Assembly (NCBI GenBank): GCA_902812465.1
Contig: CADDZE010000001.1
Span: 55,546-119,545 of the forward strand
Direction of reading: 5' to 3'
Source: Acidobacteriota bacterium
GTDB lineage: Bacteria > Acidobacteriota > Terriglobia > UBA7540
DNA length: 64,000 nt
Below, piece after piece: positions 34,853-44,866 of the stretch; within the stretch, counting starts at the first letter, position 1; every line of letters starts with the position of its first letter. Both the position numbers and the translations under genes were made by a program. The notes beneath the pieces are model-generated. The model saw nothing but the letters and a program-made list of their open reading frames with translations. It was not told where the DNA came from and did not search any database.

Positions 34853-35583
34853 TTGAACGAAGCGTTAGAACAAAAACTCAAGGCTGCTATCGCCCGCTTC
34901 TGGAAGACCCGCGAAGCTCAGGCAAAGAAGCAAGGCAGCCTAACTGGAGTACGAGACGCGGGGGCAAGAAGTGCCGTCACCGGCGGTAGATAGATGGATG
35001 GCTTTATCGAACTCGTTCGGGATTTACTGGAAGAGTCCGGAGTTCATAGGCCGGTCATTTTTTGCGACAGCGAGGTAGAATTGCCGGGCTGGTTCCGTCC
35101 GGAAAAGAAAAGAAGTGGGACTTGCTTGTTGTAACCAACGGACGCTTAATTGCGGCGATCGAATTCAAGTCACAGGTCGGCTGGTTTGGAAATAATTACA
35201 ACAATCGAGCCGAAGAAGCGGTGGGGAGTGCGACCGACCTGTTAGTAGCTTATCGGGAAGGTGCTTTCAAACCCTCCCTACGACCGTGGCTGGGGTACGT
35301 AATGCTGTTAGAGGAGGCACCAGCATCGACGCGTCCGGTTAGGGTCAAAGAGTCGCACTTCAAGGTCTTTCGGGAGTTTCGTCCGGCTTCATATGCCAAG
35401 CGCTACGAAATCCTCTTAACCAAGCTTGTTCGTGAACGCCCTTATGATGCGGCATGGTTCCTAATGTCAAATAGCCTAGAAGGTCCTAAAGGGTACTATA
35501 AGGAGCCGTCCTCCGAACTGAGCTTTGCGAACTTCATGACCTCATTAACAGCGAAGGCGGTGGCTTCCAACCAGACGCGATAA
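34853..35583 (+). pseudogene. Disrupted XhoI/PaeR7I-like type II restriction endonuclease
   Basis: Read from TTG at 34853, the protein follows the XhoI/PaeR7I pattern (KAAIARFWKTREAQAKKQG, RSAVTGGR). An in-frame TAG at 34991-34993 interrupts it, immediately followed by ATG and the expected continuation MDGFIELVRDLLEE...ELPGWFRPEKK. Around 35102-35115 the run AAAAGAAAAGAAG carries an extra five bases compared with the expected P-E-K-K-W, shifting the frame. The rest continues in the new frame (WDLLVVTNGRLIAAIEFKSQVG with the ExK catalytic pair, NNRAEEAVGSATDLL, RPWLGYVMLLEEAP) to TAA 35581-35583. An intact frame from TTG 35062 covers only this C-terminal part. GC is about 51% over 35131-35280, lower than the neighbours. 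The final TAATG overlaps the carB start. Confidence 0.8.
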
Positions 35584-38500
35584 TGCCCAAACGCACTGAC
35601 ATTCACAAGATCCTGATCATTGGTTCCGGTCCGATTGTAATCGGCCAGGCATGCGAGTTCGACTACTCCGGCACCCAGGCGTGCAAGGCACTGAAGGCCG
35701 ACGGCTACGAGCTCGTATTGGTTAACTCAAACCCGGCCACCATCATGACGGACCCGGAGCTCGCCGACCATACTTATGTTGAGCCGCTCACGGCCGAGTA
35801 CCTTGAGGCCATCATCGAGCGCGAGCGCCCCGACGCAGTGCTGCCCACTGTAGGCGGGCAAACGGCCCTAAACCTCGCGGTCGAGCTGTCGGAGAAGGGG
35901 GTCCTCGAGCGCTACGCCGTCCAGCTCATCGGCGCGTCGCTGGAGGCCATCAAGATGGCGGAGGACCGCTTACTCTTCAAAGATGCTATGCGTCGGATCG
36001 GCCTGGACGTTCCGGCCAGCGTCGTGGTCACTACAGAGGAAGCGGCTACGCGAGCCGCCGAGCAGATCGGGTTCCCGCTTGTCATCCGACCTTCCTTCAC
36101 CCTGGGCGGGACGGGTTCCGGGATCGTTTACAACCGCGAGGAATTTGAGGAGGCCGTGCGCTTAGGGCTGCAACTGAGCCCCGTGCACGAAGTCCTGATC
36201 GAGGAGTCTGTGCTTGGCTGGAAGGAATTCGAACTGGAAGTGATGCGGGATCACGCGGACAACGCGGTGGTGATCTGCTCGATCGAGAACTTCGACCCCA
36301 TGGGGGTTCACACGGGCGATTCGGTCACCGTGGCTCCGGCGCAAACCTTGACTGACAAGGAATACCAACGCATGCGCGACGCCGCTTTTCAGGTTATTCG
36401 CGCCGTGGGCGTCGAGACTGGCGGGTCGAACATTCAGTTCGCCGTCGAGCCGCGCACTGGACGTATGGTGGTCATCGAGATGAACCCGCGCGTGTCGCGG
36501 AGTTCAGCCCTGGCGTCGAAAGCCACCGGCTTTCCCATCGCCAAGATCGCTGCGCGGCTGGCCGTTGGCTACCGCCTGGATGAGATTCCGAACGACATTA
36601 CCCGTAAAACACCTTCCTGCTTCGAGCCGACCATCGACTACGTGGTGGTGAAGATTCCCAAATGGGCGTCGGAGAAGTTTCCCGATGCGGACCACACCCT
36701 GGGCACCCAAATGAAGTCGGTAGGTGAAGTGATGGCCATCGGGCGCACATTCAAGGAAGCTCTGATGAAAGGCTTGCGCTCGCTCGAGACAGGGCGTAAG
36801 CCCTTGGCGCCTCCGGCCGATCCGTCCGAGCTGGTGCGGCGCCTCACCACGCCGAATCCGGACCGGCTCTGGCACATCTTCTTTGCTTTGGGCGCCGGCC
36901 ACAGTGTTGAGTCGCTGGCCGAGCTCACGAGAATTGATCCGTGGTTCCTGGCGCAGATAGCTCAGATCGTTGAGCTTCAGGGCGAGCTGAAGCGCGCCGG
37001 GATGGAGGCGCTAGACTCTCAGGGGTGGCGGGAGGCCAAGCGCTTCGGGCTCTCCGACCAGCAGCTGGCCGAGCTATGGTCCGTGGATGCGGATTCCGTT
37101 CGCCGCCGGCGGCTGGAGCTCGGCATCCGTCCGGTCTTCAAGCGCGTGGATACCTGCGCCGGCGAGTTCGAATCCTTTACGCCTTACCTCTATTCAAGTT
37201 ATGAAGAGGAGGACGAAGCCAATCCCAGCGGCCGCAACAAGGTCATGATTCTAGGCAGCGGCCCGAACCGTATCGGGCAAGGGATCGAGTTCGACTATTG
37301 CTGCTGCCACGCCGCCTTTGCCCTCAAAGCGATGGGGTTCGAGACTATCATGGTAAACTGCAACCCTGAAACCGTCTCGACTGACTATGACACTTCGGAC
37401 CGCCTCTATTTCGAGCCCCTTACCTTTGAGGACGTCATGGCCATCGTCGACGAGGAGAAGCCGATGGGCCTCATCGTTCAGTTCGGCGGTCAGACGCCCC
37501 TGAACCTCGCGCGGGCCCTGCAGGCGGCCGGTGTGCCGATTCTGGGTACACCGCCCGAATCCATCGACCTGGCGGAAGATCGCGAGCGCTTTGGGAGGCT
37601 GCTGGCACGCATGAAGATCCCGCAGCCTGCTAACGGCGCGGCCATGAACGTGGAAGAAGCGCTCAAGATTGCCGCCCGCATCGGATATCCCGTGCTGCTG
37701 CGGCCTTCGTACGTGCTGGGAGGTCGCGCCATGGTGATTGTCTACGACGAGGCGTCCCTCGCTCGCTACGTAAGGCGCGCCGAAGAGCTGCAAGGAGCAT
37801 TTCCCATTCTCGTCGACCGCTTCCTCGAGGCTGCCACCGAGGTGGACGTAGATGCTTTGGCCGATGGAGAGGATGTGGTAGTGGCCGGCATTATGGAGCA
37901 CATCGAGGAGGCCGGCATTCACTCCGGGGACAGCTCGTGCGTCCTTCCCGCAGTCCAGATTTCCCACGACGCGCTGCGCCTACTGCGAGACTACACGGTG
38001 CGATTAGCGCGTGAACTTCACGTCGTGGGATTGATGAACGTGCAGTATGCTATTCAAAACGGGACCGTGTACGTGTTGGAGGTTAACCCCCGCGCCTCAC
38101 GGACGGTTCCTTACGTCAGCAAGGCGACGGGTGTGCCTCTTGCCAAGGTTGCTGCCCAGTTGATGGCGGGCCGCAAACTGCGCGAATTCGGCCTTAAGCC
38201 CGAGCTACCCGTAAGGCCATATTTCGTCAAGTCGCCCGTGTTCCCCTTCCTGAAGATGCCCGGGGCGGACACCATCCTCGGTCCAGAAATGAAGTCAACG
38301 GGTGAAGTTATGGGGGTAGGTGAATCCTTCGGTATGGCCTTCGCCAAGGCCCAGCAGGCCGCATCCCAGAAGTTGCCCGTGGAAGGGACTGTCTTTCTAT
38401 CTGTTAACGATCACGATAAGCCCCGAATCGTTGGCCTCGCACGCGAGTTGGCCGACCTCGGATTCAGGCTCGTAGGCACGCGGGGAACCGCCGGTGTGCT

Positions 38501-38834
38501 GCGCCGCGCGGGTATCAGCGTCGAGACAGTCTACAAGGTAAACGAAGGGCGGCCCAATGTTGTTGATCTAATCAAAAGTGCCAAGATCGATCTGATTATC
38601 AACACTCCGCTCGGGCGTGCCTCGTATTTTGACGAGAAGGCAATCCGCCGTGCCGCCGTTCAACAAGGCGTCACCTGCATAACAACGCTGTCCGCTGCCG
38701 CAGCCGCCGTCGGCGGCATCCGGGCACGCCGCGAGGAGGAAATCCGCGTGGGCAGTCTGCAGGAGTTGCATCGAAAAGGGACGGCCGCCCTTCGTCGTTC
38801 GTTGTCCGCGGTTGAACAACCGCTAGGCCAATAA
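35583..38834 (+). CDS. carB: Carbamoyl-phosphate synthase, large subunit
   Basis: 1083 residues, full length. Two homologous halves each carry an ATP-grasp domain (first half [20 protein letters not shown] and [12 protein letters not shown]; second half [18 protein letters not shown] and [11 protein letters not shown]), joined by an oligomerisation domain. The C-terminal MGS-like allosteric domain (about 935-1060; [23 protein letters not shown]) is present. It makes carbamoyl phosphate from bicarbonate, ammonia and two ATP. ATG 35583 overlaps the TAA of the broken endonuclease, so its expression likely depends on read-through transcription and coupling across the inserted module. Confidence 0.97.
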   Translation: MPKRTDIHKILIIGSGPIVIGQACEFDYSGTQACKALKADGYELVLVNSNPATIMTDPELADHTYVEPLTAEYLEAIIERERPDAVLPTVGGQTALNLAVELSEKGVLERYAVQLIGASLEAIKMAEDRLLFKDAMRRIGLDVPASVVVTTEEAATRAAEQIGFPLVIRPSFTLGGTGSGIVYNREEFEEAVRLGLQLSPVHEVLIEESVLGWKEFELEVMRDHADNAVVICSIENFDPMGVHTGDSVTVAPAQTLTDKEYQRMRDAAFQVIRAVGVETGGSNIQFAVEPRTGRMVVIEMNPRVSRSSALASKATGFPIAKIAARLAVGYRLDEIPNDITRKTPSCFEPTIDYVVVKIPKWASEKFPDADHTLGTQMKSVGEVMAIGRTFKEALMKGLRSLETGRKPLAPPADPSELVRRLTTPNPDRLWHIFFALGAGHSVESLAELTRIDPWFLAQIAQIVELQGELKRAGMEALDSQGWREAKRFGLSDQQLAELWSVDADSVRRRRLELGIRPVFKRVDTCAGEFESFTPYLYSSYEEEDEANPSGRNKVMILGSGPNRIGQGIEFDYCCCHAAFALKAMGFETIMVNCNPETVSTDYDTSDRLYFEPLTFEDVMAIVDEEKPMGLIVQFGGQTPLNLARALQAAGVPILGTPPESIDLAEDRERFGRLLARMKIPQPANGAAMNVEEALKIAARIGYPVLLRPSYVLGGRAMVIVYDEASLARYVRRAEELQGAFPILVDRFLEAATEVDVDALADGEDVVVAGIMEHIEEAGIHSGDSSCVLPAVQISHDALRLLRDYTVRLARELHVVGLMNVQYAIQNGTVYVLEVNPRASRTVPYVSKATGVPLAKVAAQLMAGRKLREFGLKPELPVRPYFVKSPVFPFLKMPGADTILGPEMKSTGEVMGVGESFGMAFAKAQQAASQKLPVEGTVFLSVNDHDKPRIVGLARELADLGFRLVGTRGTAGVLRRAGISVETVYKVNEGRPNVVDLIKSAKIDLIINTPLGRASYFDEKAIRRAAVQQGVTCITTLSAAAAAVGGIRARREEEIRVGSLQELHRKGTAALRRSLSAVEQPLGQ

Positions 38835-38866
38835 GGGCACGCGAGTTTTCAACCTTCGAACCATTC

Positions 38867-39769
38867 ATGCCACACCGAGCTGTTTCAGGCAGCATCCGAG
38901 GCGTTTTTCCTCCGGTCGTCACGCCGTTTAACCAACGGGGCGATATCGATGAAGTCGCTTTCCGCGCCAACCTTGAACGCTATCGTGGCACTGGGCTAGC
39001 AGGGGTGCTCGTAGCAGGGTCCACGGGCGAAGCTCCGTACCTCTCCGAGCGAGAGCGGCTACGCCTAGTCGACCTGGCCCGAGCGATGGTGAGTCCGCCC
39101 GAACTCCTGGTAGTGGGAACGGGACTCGAAAGCACTCGGGAGACTATCCGGCTCAGCCGCGAAGCAGTGGCCCGCGGCGCGGACGTGCTCCTGGTCCTCA
39201 CTCCCAATTACTATAAGAACCGCATGGACGCGGCGGCACTCAAGGCTCACTATCGCTCCGTGGCGGATGCCGTCTCGCGGCCGGTGTTGGTCTATTCCAT
39301 CCCACAATATACCGGCATTACGATCGAGGGTGCGACAGTGGCGAACCTCTCCCGTCACCCCAACATTGTTGGCTTGAAGGAGAGTTCCGGTGACCTCGGC
39401 TTTGCGCGCCAGATCGTGCGGCAATCCGCCCGTGGCTTCCGCCTCTTGATGGGCTCGGCGCGGATCTTCCTCGATGGGCTCCGAGCGGGAGCAGCTGGTG
39501 GAGTTCTGGGCCAGGCGTGCTTCGCCCCCGAACTTTGCGTTGCCATTTATGAAGCATTCATTCAAGGGCGAAGAAGGGCAGCAAGCGAGGCTCAGCAGAA
39601 GCTGGCATGCTTAGCGGCAATCGCTGGCGTCGCTGCCACAAAGGCCGCCATGGGCCTCTGTGGTTATCGTGGTGGCTCCCCGCGTGCGCCACTCGTCCCT
39701 CTAGATAGTGCGGAGCTCCAGGCAGTGCGTGTAGCCCTTGAGCAAGCGCGCCGAGCCTTGGCCGTTTAG
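38867..39769 (+). CDS. DapA-family aldolase, similar to 4-hydroxy-2-oxoglutarate aldolase
   Basis: 300 residues of the class I aldolase/DHDPS superfamily. Schiff-base Lys171 is in NIVGLKESSGD, Tyr143 in LVYSIPQYTG, and the carboxylate-binding loop is G51-STGE55 instead of the usual GTTGE. The segments STRETIRLSREAV, LTPNYYKNRMDAAAL and GYRGGSPRAPL resemble HOGA1-type 4-hydroxy-2-oxoglutarate aldolases more than DHDPS, so a role in hydroxyproline or keto-acid breakdown is possible. It starts 32 bases after carB and may be cotranscribed with it. Confidence 0.82.
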   Translation: MPHRAVSGSIRGVFPPVVTPFNQRGDIDEVAFRANLERYRGTGLAGVLVAGSTGEAPYLSERERLRLVDLARAMVSPPELLVVGTGLESTRETIRLSREAVARGADVLLVLTPNYYKNRMDAAALKAHYRSVADAVSRPVLVYSIPQYTGITIEGATVANLSRHPNIVGLKESSGDLGFARQIVRQSARGFRLLMGSARIFLDGLRAGAAGGVLGQACFAPELCVAIYEAFIQGRRRAASEAQQKLACLAAIAGVAATKAAMGLCGYRGGSPRAPLVPLDSAELQAVRVALEQARRALAV

Positions 39770-40221
39770 AGCGGCGAAAACCGTTTTCTTCGAGGTCACA
39801 TCTAACGTTTGATCCCTGGCGGGGCCTGGTCTCTGAGGGCGGGCTTCAAATAAACGTGGGAGACGCGAACTCGGGTTGTCGAGGCTTTGCTTATCAGCCA
39901 GCTGCGCGTAGTTACAATAAGTTTGAGGCCCGACCGACAGTGGAGATCGGCGAAGAGGGGTCGACCAACCTCCCGGAGCGCCTCGACCGCGCTGGAGATT
40001 TCATCGCTACCGCGGGGCTGGTACAGCGGCGGTCAAAGCAAGGAAGCCTCTCACCTCGTCTGCGGCCGTAAGATTCACGACCAGGTCGTCATAGCCACGA
40101 ACTTCACTCTTAGGCGGCGACCCCTACCGATCCGAACTCCAGCGGCCAGGGACGAAACAATGACCTTAGGAGCGAAGCCAATTTCGGATGTCGGTCGGGC
40201 CAACCGGCTTGAAGGTGCGCT
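39770..40221. other. 452-base intergenic region with a flanking inverted repeat
   Basis: No gene is supported. A perfect 13-base inverted repeat, GGCCCGACCGACA at 39927-39939 and its complement at 40189-40201, encloses about 250 bases. This could be a small non-autonomous mobile element, but no target-site duplication is obvious. Confidence 0.45.
39927..40201. repeat. Candidate MITE-like element with 13-base terminal inverted repeats
   Basis: The two 13-base arms match perfectly and are 249 bases apart. The interior has no coding potential I trust. A mobile origin is inference from the layout only. Confidence 0.35.
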
Positions 40222-41874
40222 TTGAACCAACTTCCGAACCCGCTTTCCACCACAATACGCTGTCACTGCGTCCCTTACTCGCGCGTGCCCAGGTCGAGCG
40301 CTATTCACGTGGACTATCTTTATCACTTTGACCGCACCGCTCCATTCTACAGCGGCCCGCCTTTCCAGCTCTCCAGCTTCCAACGCGTTGCACACCAGCT
40401 CACGACCACCTCGCGCCCGAAACTCGTGGAGATCCTGCTGCGGCAGAACGAACTCCTAGGTGCTAGCAAGGCTTCACTGGAGAATGTCCGCCGCCTTGCC
40501 GATCCAAGCACCTATGTCGTGGCCACCGGGCAGCAGGTGGGCCTCTTTTCTGGTCCGGCCTTCACACTATACAAGGCATTGACGGCCGTGCGACTGGCGC
40601 AACACCTTTCGGACCAGGGTCTGCCCTGCGTCTCAGTCTTCTGGCTCGCCACGGAAGACCATGACCTGGAGGAGGTGGCGAACACAGCGGTGTTGGACGA
40701 GGAATATAACCTTGTGCAGCTAGCTGATAGCGGCCAGCGGCCGGCACCACAGTCCTCGGTCGGCTTCGTTAAGCTCTCGGCCGCAATTTCCACGGTGCTG
40801 GACCGACTGGATTCCCTCCTTGCCACCGCTCCTGCACGCATTGAGCTGATGGCGGACCTTCGAGCCAGCTACCGGCCGGGCGCCCCCTGGGGCCAGGCGT
40901 TTGGACGCTTGATGGCGCGTTTATTTGGCCGCTGGGGCGTGGTAATGCTCGATGCCCTGGACGAAGATATACACCGGCTTGCTCAGCCGGTGTATACCCG
41001 GGCACTCCAGCAGGCGCCCAGCCTCCGCGATAAGCTCCGCCTCCGTACTGCCCAGCTGGAGGCGGCCGGCTATCATGCGCAAGTGAACGTCACCGACGAC
41101 TCCACCCTCCTGTTCGTCGCTCATGAGGGAAACCGGCTCGCGCTCCGGCAGCAGGGAGGCAAGTTCCTCCTCAAGGAGGACGGCCAGGTCACGGCCTCCA
41201 GTCTAGAGGATCGACTGCGAAGCCGTCCGCTCGATTTTACGCCGAACGCGCTGCTGCGCCCTATCGTGCAGGACCAACTGCTGCCTACCGTCGCTTACGT
41301 GGCGGGGCCCGCGGAACTTGCCTATCACGCCCAGGTGAACGCACTCTACCCGGAGTTTGGCCGCCCCCAACCGGTTATCTTTCCCCGCGCGTCCTTCACC
41401 CTGATGGACGGGCGCGTCCAGCGTTGGATGGAGCGCTACCAGCTTTGCGTCGAAGATGCCTGGCAGGGCGAAGAACACCTTCGCCGGCGCATTGCTGCCT
41501 CCGGATTCGCTCCCGGCTGGTCCGAGCGGCTCGACCAGACAGAAAGAGAACTCACCAACTTGCTCGAAAACCTCCGCGCCGACATTGAGACTATTGACCC
41601 TACCTTGCTCAACGTACTGAACCACACCCAGGAGAAGTTCAAATATCAGTTCGAGCGGCTGAAGGGAAAGATTAGCCGCGCCGCTCTGCGGCGGTCCGAG
41701 GAGCTCGCACGGCACCAGCTCTTGTTACTTCGGTATCTTTATCCCGAAAGGAAGCTGCAGGAGCGAGCCGTCAGCGGCATCTATTTCCTAGCGCGCGCCG
41801 GGTATGGGTTGCTTGACCACCTGCTCGGAAACATCCAGACCCATTCGTCGGACCACCAAGTGTTGGGCTACTAA
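40222..41874 (+). CDS. bshC: Bacillithiol biosynthesis cysteine-adding enzyme BshC
   Basis: 550 residues, the usual BshC length. The N-terminal segment (CHCVPYSRVP, DYLYHFDRTAPFY) and the core (VVATGQQVGLFSGPAFTLYKALTAV, FWLATEDHDLEEVAN, AYVAGPAELAYHAQVNALYPEFG) match the family, as does the long C-terminal coiled coil (about 430-520). BshC adds cysteine to GlcN-malate, the last step of bacillithiol synthesis. The start is TTG at 40222 with AAGGTG upstream; a start a few codons later is possible. bshA and bshB are not in the window. Confidence 0.94.
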   Translation: MNQLPNPLSTTIRCHCVPYSRVPRSSAIHVDYLYHFDRTAPFYSGPPFQLSSFQRVAHQLTTTSRPKLVEILLRQNELLGASKASLENVRRLADPSTYVVATGQQVGLFSGPAFTLYKALTAVRLAQHLSDQGLPCVSVFWLATEDHDLEEVANTAVLDEEYNLVQLADSGQRPAPQSSVGFVKLSAAISTVLDRLDSLLATAPARIELMADLRASYRPGAPWGQAFGRLMARLFGRWGVVMLDALDEDIHRLAQPVYTRALQQAPSLRDKLRLRTAQLEAAGYHAQVNVTDDSTLLFVAHEGNRLALRQQGGKFLLKEDGQVTASSLEDRLRSRPLDFTPNALLRPIVQDQLLPTVAYVAGPAELAYHAQVNALYPEFGRPQPVIFPRASFTLMDGRVQRWMERYQLCVEDAWQGEEHLRRRIAASGFAPGWSERLDQTERELTNLLENLRADIETIDPTLLNVLNHTQEKFKYQFERLKGKISRAALRRSEELARHQLLLLRYLYPERKLQERAVSGIYFLARAGYGLLDHLLGNIQTHSSDHQVLGY

Positions 41875-41948
41875 GCGGCGCGCGACTGTAGCATACTAAT
41901 CTTACAATCGGACCTGTCCCGAAAAACCAAGAGCGGGAGGATCGGTCC

Positions 41949-42389
41949 ATGGCCCCTGAGGTAAAACATGCTATGTCATCCCACGCCAGCGCCTTGCGGC
42001 GCTTTCAGATACAGACGCACTCACGCGTGGAGTTTACAGACATCACCGATTTGGTGGAACGCGCCGTCGCCGAATCCGGAGTGCGCAGTGGTCTGTGTCA
42101 CGTGTTCGTTCCGCACACCTCGGCTGCCGTGTTGATCCAGGAGAATGCCGATCCGGCGCTGCGAACCGACCTGGATACTTTCCTAGGCCAACTGGCACCG
42201 CGCCACGCTGCTTACCATCATGACGATGGGAACTGTGACGCCCACCTGAAGGCGGCACTGGTCGGCTGCTCGAAAACATTGATGGTCGAGCATGGCCGTT
42301 TGCTCCTTGGGCGTTGGCAGGGCGTCTTATTTTGCGAGTTTGACGGCCCCCGCGGGCGGGAAGTGTTGGTGAAGGTCATCGCCGCCTGA
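41949..42389 (+). CDS. UPF0047 (YjbQ) family protein
   Basis: 146 residues of the YjbQ/UPF0047 family, annotated in some genomes as secondary thiamine-phosphate synthase. Conserved features are TDLVERAV, VFVPHTSAAVLIQENADPAL, the histidines of YHHDDGNCDAHLKAAL, and LGRWQGVLFCEFDGPR. ATG at 41949 has GGGAGG eight bases upstream; the next ATG (41970) would shorten the N-terminus by seven residues. It lies between bshC and hemW on the same strand. Confidence 0.9.
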   Translation: MAPEVKHAMSSHASALRRFQIQTHSRVEFTDITDLVERAVAESGVRSGLCHVFVPHTSAAVLIQENADPALRTDLDTFLGQLAPRHAAYHHDDGNCDAHLKAALVGCSKTLMVEHGRLLLGRWQGVLFCEFDGPRGREVLVKVIAA

Positions 42390-42499
42390 GCCAGAAGCGG
42401 CGAAGAGGCAACAGCCGCCAGCACCACACAAGGGGCAAGAAGTCGTGGGTCCTAAGGCGAGACTTGTTAGGTCATAAAGGCTCTGACCAGCGATTCTCA

Positions 42500-43702
42500 A
42501 TGACCACCCTCGGCGTTTACGTCCAGGTTCCCTTTTGTGCGTCCAAGTGCACCTTCTGCAACTTCGACTCAGGCGTGGTTCCCACTGCAATGATCGACCG
42601 GTACTGCGCGGCGCTCGAGCGCGAGATAGTCCAGCTCCGGCAGCACTTTCAGGGGCGGGGCCTCGACCCAGACCTATTGGACCTGCCAGTTGACACCGTT
42701 TACATAGGCGGTGGGACGCCGACGCTTTTGGGTCGAGGGAGGCTGAGCCGCATCTTCAGGGCTCTGGGGAGCACATTCCACCTTGAGGCGCTGCACGAGT
42801 GGACGCTGGAGGCAACGCCGGGCTCGGCGGACAGCAGCCTGCTGGCCTGGCTAGCCGAGTGCGGCGTGAACCGCCTGAGCATCGGCGCGCAGTCGTTTGA
42901 CGACCGCGAGTTGCGCTGGACTGGCCGCCTGCACACTGCAGCGGATACCTGCATGTTGGTGGAGGCATCACGGCGCGCGGGATTCCGCAGCGTCAGTTTG
43001 GATCTCATCGCAGGCCTGCCGGGCCAAACAGAACCGTCCTGGATCCAAAGCCTCCAGCAGGCGATCCAGCTCAAGCCCCAGCACCTTTCGGTCTATTTGT
43101 TCGAGATAGATGAGAAGAGCCGGCTAGGTCATGAGGCGCTCCACGGCGGCTCCCGCTATCACGCGGAGGCCCTACCGGACGAGGGCTTTGTGGCTGATGC
43201 GTACGAAGAAGCGCGGCGAACGCTGGTCGGCCTGGGATTCGAGCAGTATGAGATTTCGAACTTCGCCCGAGCCGGCTACGAGTCCGTGCATAACCTGAAG
43301 TATTGGCGAAGAGAGCCGTACGTCGGGCTAGGGGCCGGCGCCCACTCGTTTGACGGGCGCTATCGCTGGTCGAACGAAGCCGCGCCCGAAGTGTACCGGG
43401 CAGCGCTCGAGCGTGGCGAGTCGCCTATTCGTGACTTGCGCGAACTGACTAGCATGGAAGCAATTGAAGAGTTCTTCTTCCTCGGGTTGCGGCACCGTAC
43501 GGGGGTTGATGTTGCCACCGCACGCGCTCGCTGGGGCGCGGGCTTAATCGCCCATTGGGATGACGCAATCCGCTCGCTACGCGCTGAAGGTTGGCTCGAA
43601 GGCGAGGGCGATGTTATCCGGCTGGCTCCCCGTGCGTACCTGCTCTCGAATGAGGTATTCCAGCGGTTTTTGCTGGCGTCGGAAGCAGGAAAATCGAGGT
43701 GA
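42500..43702 (+). CDS. hemW: Radical SAM protein HemW (coproporphyrinogen oxidase-like)
   Basis: 400 residues. The [4Fe-4S] motif C13-x3-C17-x2-C20 (CASKCTFC) opens the radical SAM barrel, with IGGGTPTLL, RLSIGAQSFDD and DLIAGLPGQT downstream, and the HemW C-terminal domain (QYEISNFARAGYESVHNLKYW, YVGLGAGAHSF). HemW is a haem chaperone for respiratory enzymes rather than an oxidase; the CxFC spacing with Phe before the last Cys is the HemW type. ATG 42500 lacks a ribosome binding site; TTG at 42464, with AAGG six bases upstream, is an alternative adding 12 residues. Confidence 0.9.
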   Translation: MTTLGVYVQVPFCASKCTFCNFDSGVVPTAMIDRYCAALEREIVQLRQHFQGRGLDPDLLDLPVDTVYIGGGTPTLLGRGRLSRIFRALGSTFHLEALHEWTLEATPGSADSSLLAWLAECGVNRLSIGAQSFDDRELRWTGRLHTAADTCMLVEASRRAGFRSVSLDLIAGLPGQTEPSWIQSLQQAIQLKPQHLSVYLFEIDEKSRLGHEALHGGSRYHAEALPDEGFVADAYEEARRTLVGLGFEQYEISNFARAGYESVHNLKYWRREPYVGLGAGAHSFDGRYRWSNEAAPEVYRAALERGESPIRDLRELTSMEAIEEFFFLGLRHRTGVDVATARARWGAGLIAHWDDAIRSLRAEGWLEGEGDVIRLAPRAYLLSNEVFQRFLLASEAGKSR

Positions 43703-44770
43703 ATGATGAATCGAGACAGCGTGGTTGACCTTCGCAGCGACACGGTGACGCGCCCTACGCCAGCCATGCGGCGCGCCATGGCGGAAGCCGAAGTGGGCGA
43801 CGACGTTTACAGTGAAGATCCGACTGTAAACCGCCTCGAGTTGCGAGCAGCGGAAATCTTCGAGCGTGAGGCGGCGCTCTTCTTTCCTTCAGGCACCATG
43901 GGCAACCAGGCCGCGATTCGCGTCCATACCTGCCCGGGCCAGGAAGTAATCTGCGAAGCGCGCGCACATATTCTCAACTACGAGATGGCGACTATGGCCG
44001 CCTTCTCAGGCTGCCTCGCACGCCCGCTCCACGCCGAGGACGGTATTCTTACCTGGAACCTCATCGCGCCACACGTGCGCGGGCGGAGCACAGTCCGCGC
44101 TAGCACCGGTCTTGTCGAGCTCGAGAACACGTCGAACCTTGCGGGTGGGTCAGTTTACCCGCCCGAGGTGGCAGATGAAATTTGCGCCCGCGCTCACGAA
44201 CTGAGTTTGCCTGTGCATTTGGACGGGGCACGTATCTTTAACGCTGCCGAGGCCTTGGGCAAAGGAGTGGCTGAGATCACTCGCAGCTTTGACTCGGTCA
44301 TGTTCTGCCTTTCAAAGGGTCTTGGCGCACCTGTTGGTTCGATGCTCATAGGCAACAAGGCCTTCATCAGCGAGGCGAGAATTGTCCGCAAGATGTTGGG
44401 TGGCGGTATGCGTCAGGCCGGGGTATTGGCTGCAGCGGGACTCGTCGCTCTAGAAGAGGGCCCCGGGCGCCTGCACGTCGATCACGAGAACGCGCGTTTG
44501 CTTGCCGAAGGACTGGCAGAGATCCCGGGCATCGCCATCGATCCGCAAAAGGTGGTGACCAACATCGTCCTGTTCGACGTCACGGGAACCGGCCACACTG
44601 CGGCAGAGATCTGCCGCCGGCTGGCGGTTTCCAAGGTTCTGACCAACCCCATGGGCGCCACGACGATTCGCATGGTAACCCATTACGACGTCGATCGCGC
44701 TGGCTGCGAGCGCGCCCTGCTGGCGCTGCGGGAAGTAGTAAGCGGCTCGCGTACCAACGCAGTAGCGTAA
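43703..44770 (+). CDS. ltaE: Low-specificity L-threonine aldolase
   Basis: 355 residues, fold type I PLP enzyme. Motifs include [55 protein letters not shown] (Asp174 holding the PLP ring) and the PLP lysine K205 in [12 protein letters not shown]. It cleaves threonine and allo-threonine to glycine and acetaldehyde. The start directly follows the hemW stop (TGAATGATG), so the two are coupled. Two adjacent ATG codons make the exact start ambiguous by one residue. Confidence 0.93.
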   Translation: MMNRDSVVDLRSDTVTRPTPAMRRAMAEAEVGDDVYSEDPTVNRLELRAAEIFEREAALFFPSGTMGNQAAIRVHTCPGQEVICEARAHILNYEMATMAAFSGCLARPLHAEDGILTWNLIAPHVRGRSTVRASTGLVELENTSNLAGGSVYPPEVADEICARAHELSLPVHLDGARIFNAAEALGKGVAEITRSFDSVMFCLSKGLGAPVGSMLIGNKAFISEARIVRKMLGGGMRQAGVLAAAGLVALEEGPGRLHVDHENARLLAEGLAEIPGIAIDPQKVVTNIVLFDVTGTGHTAAEICRRLAVSKVLTNPMGATTIRMVTHYDVDRAGCERALLALREVVSGSRTNAVA

Positions 44771-44866
44771 CGGGACCACAGGCCTGCTTCCTCCCACGAC
44801 GTCCCTCAGGCTTCTTGCTCCGAGACGCAACCTATACCCGTCTTCGCTTCCCTAGCACAGGCACGG

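Noticed and set aside
37141..37170. tRNA-like GAGTTCGAATCC string
   Set aside because: It lies within the carB coding frame, with no acceptor or anticodon stem around it.
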